Part shown: positions 58,636 through 64,000 of the stretch, in pieces
How positions within the stretch are numbered: the first letter of the stretch is position 1
Layout of the letters: each line of letters opens with the position of its first letter
NCBI RefSeq assembly: GCF_004143485.2
Contig: NZ_ML974130.1
Coordinates: 532,363 to 596,362 of the forward strand
DNA: 64,000 nt
Origin: Halorussus amylolyticus
GTDB taxonomy: Archaea; Halobacteriota; Halobacteria; Halobacteriales; Haladaptataceae
Direction: 5' to 3'
Made by a program: the position numbers and the translations under genes
The notes under the pieces: generated by a model
Databases searched by the model: none
What the model was told of the DNA's origin: nothing
Seen by the model: the letters and a program-made list of their open reading frames with translations, nothing else

Positions 58636-61002
58636 ATGACCGACGTACGCGAGGCGACCGACGACCTCCTCGCGGAGAAATCCGACTTCGAACCCCACCT
58701 CCGAGACCTCCTCGAAGTTGACGAGCGAACTGACGGATGGACGTTCGACGACGTGCCCTTCGATTCGGGCACTTTCGGCGAACTCGTCTCTCGCGATATC
58801 GTCGTCGAGCGCGACGGGAAGTACGAAGTCGCCGACCCGGAGGCGGTTCGAGCGAGCCTCGACGGCGACCCGGCCGACGGCGATTCGCCGTCTCGGTCGC
58901 TTCCCTCGCTCTCGCTCCCCTCGGTTTCTCGGGCGAACGCGGCCGCACTTGCGGCCGCGCTCGCGTTCGTCGCGGCGGTGCGCACGTACTTTCTCACCCA
59001 CGTGTTCCGCTCCGACGGCGTCTTGCTCTCTTCGAACGACCCGTACTACTACCGCTACTGGGTCGAACAGCTCTCGGCGGAGGCGGTCGGTGTCTTCGAC
59101 TTCAGCGTGCTCTCTGGCCTTCCGAGTCCGGTCGCGAACGGCGAACCGCTGACGGTCGGTACGCTCTGGTGGGTCACGAACCTGCTCGGCGGGGCCGACG
59201 CCTCGGGGGCGGTGCTGGCGTGGTATCCGGTCGTCTCGGCGCTCGTCGTCGCGGTTCTCACCTACGCGATAGCCAAGCGACTGACCGACGACCCCCGGGT
59301 CGCCGTCGCGTCGGTCCTGTTTCTCGCGGTGCTTCCGGCGTTCGCCTACCGGACCGGTCTCGGGTTCGCCGACCACCACGCCTTCGACTACCCGTGGCTC
59401 GCGCTCACCGCGCTCGCGCTCGTCTGGCTCGCGGACGTCGGCCACCCCGAACTCCGCGACCCCCGGACGTGGGTCGTCTCGGGCGTCCTCGGATTCGCGG
59501 TCGCCGGACAGGTGCTGGCGTGGGAGGCGGGACCGCTCCTCATCGGCGCGCTCGGCGTGTACGTCGCGGTCCGAACCGCGGCCGACGTTCGCGCCGAGCG
59601 GTCGTCGCTCGCCGGAAACGCTCCGATAGTCGCGGGGCTGGCGTTCGCCTCTCTCCTTTCGCACCTCGCGCACACCGGCTTCGGGTGGCACGAGGGCGTG
59701 GTCGCGTACTCGCCCGCGCTGTTGCTCGTCGGCGTCGTTGGAGTGTCGCTTGTCGGGGAAGCCATTCACCGCGCCCGAATGCCTGCGTTCGTTCTCGGGA
59801 CTACCGAGGTCGCAGGCGCGCTCGGCGGTCTCGCGCTCCTGCAGGTGTTTCTCCCGTCGTACGCGAGCACACTGTTTACGAGACTCGACGTTCTCCTCTT
59901 TAGAACTGGTCCCGCCGAAACCAACTCGATGTTCGCCGGTGGGGCGTTGGGGCCGCTTCTCGGTCCGCTGTTCGAACTCGGATTCGCGTGGCTGCTCGCG
60001 GTTCCGATGCTGCTGTACGCCGGGTGGCGTGCCTACCGGACCAACCGCGCGACGTGGCTCGTAGTCGTGACCTACGGCTGGTACTTCCTCGCACTCGCGA
60101 CACTCCAGCGCCGGTTCGTCGGCGAACTCTCGCCGTTCGTGGCGATACTCGTCGGGTGGGCGTTCGTCGCGTTCGCCGCGAAAATCGATGTGGCCGTGCC
60201 GCCCGCGTTCGACCGCGACGAGTCCACCGCGCCCGGTCGAACTGACTCTCCCGACCGGCGTTCGCTCCGCATGCCGAGTCGAAACACCGTCACCGTCCTC
60301 GGCGTCCTCTTCCTGCTCGTGACGAGCGCGGGCGCGGTCCAGACCGCGGTCCGCCACGAGCAGGTCAAAATCGTGGGCGAGACGTACGAGTCGGCCCAGT
60401 GGATGGACGGCTACGCCGACCAGCAGGAGTGGGAGTACCCCGAGGACTACGTGCTGAGCAAGTGGGGCCGGAATCGGATGTACAACTACCACGTGAACGG
60501 CGAATCGCGGTCCTACGTGTTCGCCGACCAGAACTACGAGCGATTCCTCGCGGCCAACGATTCGGAAGCGGAGTATCAGCGGTTACGAGATAGAGTCGGG
60601 TTCGTCGTCACGCGCGACCTCACGCTTCCCGGACAGGCCCGCGACGACATCATGTACACTCGACTCCACCAGCGGTTCGGAAGCGAGGCCGACGACGGGT
60701 CGTCCGGCGTCGGCCACTTCCGCGCGGTGTACGCCAGCGACACGGGCGCGACCAAGGTGTTCACGCTCGTTCCCGGCGCGAACGTCACCGGCACCGCGTC
60801 GGCGGGCGAATCCGTGACGGTCGAACGGCGCGTCGAAATCGAGGGCGCGGAGTTCGACTATCGGCGCACGGTCGAAGCCGGTGACGACGGGAACTTCTCC
60901 GTGACCGTTGCTCACCCCGGTACGTACTCGGTCGGTAACGAAACCGTGGATGTGTCCGAGGATGCGGTTCGAAACGGCGGCAACGTCACGGTCGGCGCGT
61001 AG
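58636..61002 (+). CDS. STT3/AglB-like membrane protein lacking the WWDYG motif
   Basis: A 788-residue protein. A soluble N-terminal domain of about 100 residues (a possible winged helix, DDVPFDSGTFGELVSRDIV) precedes about eleven helices and an extracytoplasmic C-terminal part. STT3-like motifs are SNDPYYYRYW near residue 133 (the DxD-type loop) and GFADHHAFDYPW near 244. Where oligosaccharyltransferases carry WWDYG, this protein has LSKWGRNRMYNYHVNG near 607. The C-terminal 70 residues form a beta domain. It may be a divergent glycosyltransferase rather than the main N-glycosylation enzyme AglB. Its neighbour is a surface lipoprotein. Confidence 0.82.
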   Translation: MTDVREATDDLLAEKSDFEPHLRDLLEVDERTDGWTFDDVPFDSGTFGELVSRDIVVERDGKYEVADPEAVRASLDGDPADGDSPSRSLPSLSLPSVSRANAAALAAALAFVAAVRTYFLTHVFRSDGVLLSSNDPYYYRYWVEQLSAEAVGVFDFSVLSGLPSPVANGEPLTVGTLWWVTNLLGGADASGAVLAWYPVVSALVVAVLTYAIAKRLTDDPRVAVASVLFLAVLPAFAYRTGLGFADHHAFDYPWLALTALALVWLADVGHPELRDPRTWVVSGVLGFAVAGQVLAWEAGPLLIGALGVYVAVRTAADVRAERSSLAGNAPIVAGLAFASLLSHLAHTGFGWHEGVVAYSPALLLVGVVGVSLVGEAIHRARMPAFVLGTTEVAGALGGLALLQVFLPSYASTLFTRLDVLLFRTGPAETNSMFAGGALGPLLGPLFELGFAWLLAVPMLLYAGWRAYRTNRATWLVVVTYGWYFLALATLQRRFVGELSPFVAILVGWAFVAFAAKIDVAVPPAFDRDESTAPGRTDSPDRRSLRMPSRNTVTVLGVLFLLVTSAGAVQTAVRHEQVKIVGETYESAQWMDGYADQQEWEYPEDYVLSKWGRNRMYNYHVNGESRSYVFADQNYERFLAANDSEAEYQRLRDRVGFVVTRDLTLPGQARDDIMYTRLHQRFGSEADDGSSGVGHFRAVYASDTGATKVFTLVPGANVTGTASAGESVTVERRVEIEGAEFDYRRTVEAGDDGNFSVTVAHPGTYSVGNETVDVSEDAVRNGGNVTVGA

Positions 61003-61050
61003 TTTCTACACACCAACCGTGTGTCGCTCTCGCGCAGAATCGGCGCGTCG

Positions 61051-61902
61051 TTACCGCGTCACTGCACGGTCGGCCCCGCGACCGCCGCGCGAATCGGTTT
61101 TTTCCCGGAGTTCGTTGTAGAACGCGACGGCGTACACCGCGAGCAGCATGCCGATGGTCGCAGTGGAGACCACGTAGACGGCGGTGACGCCGACCAGCAG
61201 TGCCGGTGAGAGTTGGGTCGTCGTCGCAGTTGCGAGGTCACCGGTCGGTTGGGGAGTCGCTTGGAGGAGTGCTGACGGAATCGAGATGACGAGACCGAAC
61301 GTACCGCCGACGATCATGACGAGGACGGTGTAGCCGAGCGTGCTCACGAAGTTATCGCGGACGAGCGAGACGCTACCTTTCAGTCCTCCGACAGCGCCCG
61401 CGTCGTTCAGGACGATTTCCTGCCCGTAGAACTGGGTGAACAGCACGAGGGCCGCGAACGCGAGACCGATGAGGACGAACACGCCGAGCATCACGAAGAT
61501 GCCGCCGGACTCGGCGGCACCGGCGAGTCCGACCGAGACGCCGGTCACGATGAACCCCAGGACGGCGAGGACGCCGAACGCCATGAACACCGCCAGGAGG
61601 AGCAGGTACGCGCCGAGTATCGACAGGTAGTTTCGCTTGCCCGACTCGACGAACGTCCCGAGGTGCGTGCGACCCTTCAGCGCTTCGTCGGCGACGGCGA
61701 CGATGCCAGCGTAGATGAAGGGTGTGGCGAGCAACGTGACGACCATGAACGCGAGCGAGACCATGAGCGTCGCGGCCGGACTGATTGTCTGTGCGAGTAG
61801 CGGAGGCGTCTGGAGGAGTCCGAATACGGCGAACACCCCGACGAGAATCGGGTTTCGAAGTATTGCGGAGGGGACCTTTTTGAATGCTGTGAATACAGCC
61901 AT
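61051..61902 (-). CDS. Polytopic membrane protein of unknown function
   Basis: A 283-residue protein with about six hydrophobic helices (near 22-40, 45-70, 98-120, 130-160, 185-215 and 238-262). An amphipathic start MAVFTAFKKVPSAILRNPIL is followed by a loop GTFVESGKRNYLSILGAYLL, a pattern shared by glycerophosphodiester-phosphodiesterase-type membrane domains and haloarchaeal domain-of-unknown-function proteins. No catalytic residues recognised. The ATG at 61902 has a TATA-like AAATATTA about 32 bp upstream. Convergent with the STT3-like gene; a 6-bp ACACAC/GTGTGT hairpin lies between them at 61008-61024. Confidence 0.8.
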   Translation of the reverse strand: MAVFTAFKKVPSAILRNPILVGVFAVFGLLQTPPLLAQTISPAATLMVSLAFMVVTLLATPFIYAGIVAVADEALKGRTHLGTFVESGKRNYLSILGAYLLLLAVFMAFGVLAVLGFIVTGVSVGLAGAAESGGIFVMLGVFVLIGLAFAALVLFTQFYGQEIVLNDAGAVGGLKGSVSLVRDNFVSTLGYTVLVMIVGGTFGLVISIPSALLQATPQPTGDLATATTTQLSPALLVGVTAVYVVSTATIGMLLAVYAVAFYNELREKTDSRGGRGADRAVTR

Positions 61903-62098
61903 GTATTTGAGTTGAGACACTATCGGGATAATATTTGGGGTTCGGGAAGCGCGAGAGCGGTGCCGGACCCGAAAAAAGCGAGGTTCCGGGGTCGAGATTC
62001 CCGCCCAGCAGGTCGTGTTCGCGTGTGGTCCCTTGCGTCGAAATCTCCCCGAAAAATCGCCAAATCCGAGACCTACGTCGAGATGCCGCCCAGACCGA

Positions 62099-62117
62099 CG
62101 CCCGCCGACGGCGGGCG
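62099..62117. terminator. Short hairpin after the aldehyde ferredoxin oxidoreductase gene
   Basis: CGCCCGCCG (62099-62107) pairs with CGGCGGGCG (62109-62117) around one base; in practice a smaller stem with a few-nt loop. It lies just past the minus-strand stop at 62123. Confidence 0.5.
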
Positions 62118-62122
62118 CGGCG

Positions 62123-63967
62123 TCACCGTACGAGCCCCAATCGGTCGAGCGTTTCCGAAGTCGGCTCTCCCTCGGAGTTCCAGCCGCGGACCTCGTAGTA
62201 CTCGTCGAGCATCGCGTCGAGTTCTTCCGGCGGGCAGTGCATCCCCGCCGCGGGGCCGTCCGGAATCGGCTCGTGTTGGACTCGGTGCGGGAGTGTGTCG
62301 GTCTCGACCGACGCGACACCGCGCTCGACGTTGATGAGCCGCTCCAGATTGTACACTCGCTCGCCGATTGCCTCGACCTCGTCGGTGGTGAGGTCCCACC
62401 CCGTCGCCGCGTTGATGGCGTCGCGGTAGCGGTCGTTTATCCGCTTGCCCCATCCGCCCTCGCTGACGAACCGACACTGCGTGAGCGAGTCGCCGAGCGC
62501 GGTGAAGTGCTGTGACCGGGCGGCGAACTCGGGGGTTCCCTCGGTTGTCTCGTCGTGTTCACCCTGATACTGAAGCGTCGGGCGAGTGTCGTGGTGGGAC
62601 CCGCCGCGCGTCGAAGTGGCGTAGCCGACGCTCATTCCCTTGAGGCCGCGGGCGGAGTGGGCGGCGATTTCGAGGCCCTTCACGCCGTAGAGGAACTCCT
62701 CGGACCCGTCGCCGACGGCCGCGGCCAGCCGGAACGACCCCTCCGCGAGGTCGTCACCGAAACCCTCGCGGTGGGAAATCTGGCGCGCGAGTTCGACCAG
62801 TCCGTCGGCGTCGCCGAACTCCAGATGCGGGGACACGTCGTCTTCGAGCAGTCCCTGCTCGTAGCACTCGCGGGCGAACGCGACCGTGACGCCGAAGCTG
62901 ATGGTGTCGAGACCGAGGCGGTCACAGAGGTCGTTGGCCTTCATCACTCGCTTCACGTCGAACACCTCCTGCATCGTGGAGGTAGCGAAGAGGCTCTCGA
63001 ACTCGGGAATCTTGGCCTCGGTGAGGCCCTCCGACTCGACGGTGACGTGCTTCCCGCACGCGACCGGACACGCGGTGCAGGTGGTGTCCTCGACCACGAA
63101 CTCCTCCTTGATGCGCTCGCCGCTGACCGCCTCCGCGTCGTCTCTCGGCCCGTGTTCTGACTGGAGATTTCGGCGGCCGAGTTTCCCCATCTCGTTGATA
63201 GGGTTGACGAGACCGCTGGTGCCGAAGCCTTGGAGCATCTCGGTCTCCTGCATGAGCGGTCCCATCCGTCCGGTGGCGAGGTCTCGTAGCCCCCCGTCGT
63301 CGGCGGATTCCGGTGTGAAATCGCCCTCGCGGACGGCGACCGCTTTGACGTTCTTCGACCCGAGGACGGCCCCGCTGCCGCCACGCCCCGCGACGCCCTC
63401 TCGGCGCTCGGAGTCGTGGAGCAGGCAGGCGTAGCGCACGCGGTTCTCGCCCGCCGGTCCGGTGGCGATGACGTGCGTGTCGTATCCCGCCCCCTCGCGT
63501 TCGCGCACCGCGGCACACGTTTCGTACGTGTCGAGGCCGGTCAGGTCGTCGGCGGATTCGAGACTTGCGCCGTCCTCGCCGACCCGGACGTACACCGGTT
63601 CGTCGGCCGTTCCGTGGAGAACGATGGCGTCGAAGCCGGTCGATTTCTGGGCGGCCGGGAACGTGCCGCCGAAGGTGCTGTCGAAAAAGCCCTCGGTCAT
63701 CGGACTCACGAAGCCGACGACGCCGCGACTGGTGCTCTGGAACGGCGTGCCCGTCATCGGTCCGACGGCGAAGACGGCGACGTTCTCGGGGTCGAACGGG
63801 TCGGCGTCGGTCGGGACGTGGTCGCGGACGAGTTTCGCGGCGAGACCGTTCCCGCCGAGGAACTTCCGGGCGGTCTCGGGGGCGAGCGGTTCGCGTCGGT
63901 GGTCGCCCGAGGCGAGGTCCACGTGCAGCACCTCGCCGCCGTACACGTCGGGGAGGTCGCGTGTCAT
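62123..63967 (-). CDS. aor: Aldehyde ferredoxin oxidoreductase family protein
   Basis: A 614-residue tungsten/molybdenum enzyme of the AOR family, which oxidises aldehydes to acids with ferredoxin as acceptor. The N-terminal domain starts VYGGEVLHVDLASGDHRREPLAPETARKFLGGNGLAAKL. The iron-sulfur motif CTACPVACGK (CxxCxxxC) lies near residue 297, and the fourth cluster cysteine is probably in SLTQCRF near 497. SGAVLGSKNVKAVAV contributes to pterin binding. It works in the cytoplasm. No partner ferredoxin gene is adjacent, and its aldehyde substrate is unknown. Confidence 0.93.
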   Translation of the reverse strand: MTRDLPDVYGGEVLHVDLASGDHRREPLAPETARKFLGGNGLAAKLVRDHVPTDADPFDPENVAVFAVGPMTGTPFQSTSRGVVGFVSPMTEGFFDSTFGGTFPAAQKSTGFDAIVLHGTADEPVYVRVGEDGASLESADDLTGLDTYETCAAVREREGAGYDTHVIATGPAGENRVRYACLLHDSERREGVAGRGGSGAVLGSKNVKAVAVREGDFTPESADDGGLRDLATGRMGPLMQETEMLQGFGTSGLVNPINEMGKLGRRNLQSEHGPRDDAEAVSGERIKEEFVVEDTTCTACPVACGKHVTVESEGLTEAKIPEFESLFATSTMQEVFDVKRVMKANDLCDRLGLDTISFGVTVAFARECYEQGLLEDDVSPHLEFGDADGLVELARQISHREGFGDDLAEGSFRLAAAVGDGSEEFLYGVKGLEIAAHSARGLKGMSVGYATSTRGGSHHDTRPTLQYQGEHDETTEGTPEFAARSQHFTALGDSLTQCRFVSEGGWGKRINDRYRDAINAATGWDLTTDEVEAIGERVYNLERLINVERGVASVETDTLPHRVQHEPIPDGPAAGMHCPPEELDAMLDEYYEVRGWNSEGEPTSETLDRLGLVR

Positions 63968-64000
63968 GCGTTGTGGGAACGTCTACCGGAGGCGTGATAA

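Overview
The window is chromosomal DNA from a halophilic archaeon (class Halobacteria). It is GC-rich, and its proteins are strongly acidic. Many genes have a TATA-like box about 28 bp before the start codon and no ribosome binding site, as expected for leaderless mRNAs. Lipoproteins carry twin-arginine signals. Lineage markers are present: TFB, CetZ, RdfA, TrmB, TrmY and a PGF-CTERM surface protein. The genus cannot be fixed from the sequence. No insertion sequence, integrase or CRISPR array is visible; the only mobile-element trace is a duplicated tRNA-Pro 3' end.

Layout. 0-8.6 kb: membrane and transport genes (AzlCD exporter, AtoE-type fatty-acid carrier, an MFS carrier), an arylsulfotransferase-like propeller protein, a luciferase-like oxidoreductase and a cupin. 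8.6-17 kb: tRNA-Pro(CGG) with its partial copy, a LOG-family protein, trmY, cetZ, a small zinc protein, GtrA, threonine synthase, an M20 carbamoylase-type hydrolase and rdfA. 17-28 kb: an MFS exporter, a TIGR00300 enzyme, a CPxC small protein, an amidase, and a complete peptide-type ABC transporter (dppC-D-F-B operon plus its lipoprotein). 28-34.7 kb: a thioredoxin-fold protein and a catabolic cluster of three fumarylacetoacetate-hydrolase-family proteins, an HpaI-type aldolase and an aldo/keto reductase, followed by an EamA carrier. 34.8-44.9 kb: a maltodextrin locus with permeases, binding protein, ATPase, GH15 glucoamylase-like enzyme, TrmB-family regulator and GH13 amylase. 45-64 kb: EamA, HtpX-type protease, TFB, a 1,972-residue PGF-CTERM surface protein, a tail-collar-domain protein, a second EamA, a ROK kinase, a Tat lipoprotein, an STT3-like membrane protein, a polytopic membrane protein and an aldehyde ferredoxin oxidoreductase.

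How the parts work together. In the maltodextrin locus, extracellular oligosaccharides would be bound by MalE, imported through MalFG with MalK, and cut to glucose by the GH13 and GH15 enzymes, under the TrmB-type regulator. The ROK kinase at 57 kb could phosphorylate the glucose. The dpp operon and amidase look like an import-and-hydrolyse unit for peptides or amides. The FAH/HpaI/AKR cluster looks like the end of a 2-keto-acid catabolic route whose substrate I cannot name.

Most striking beyond genes: at least eleven perfect inverted repeats with arms of 13-21 bp and loops of 0-4 nt, nearly all immediately after stop codons and each with a different sequence. Other unusual points are a 17-codon leader ORF coupled to the GH13 gene, an STT3 paralogue without the WWDYG motif, and a phage-tail-collar protein beside the giant surface protein.
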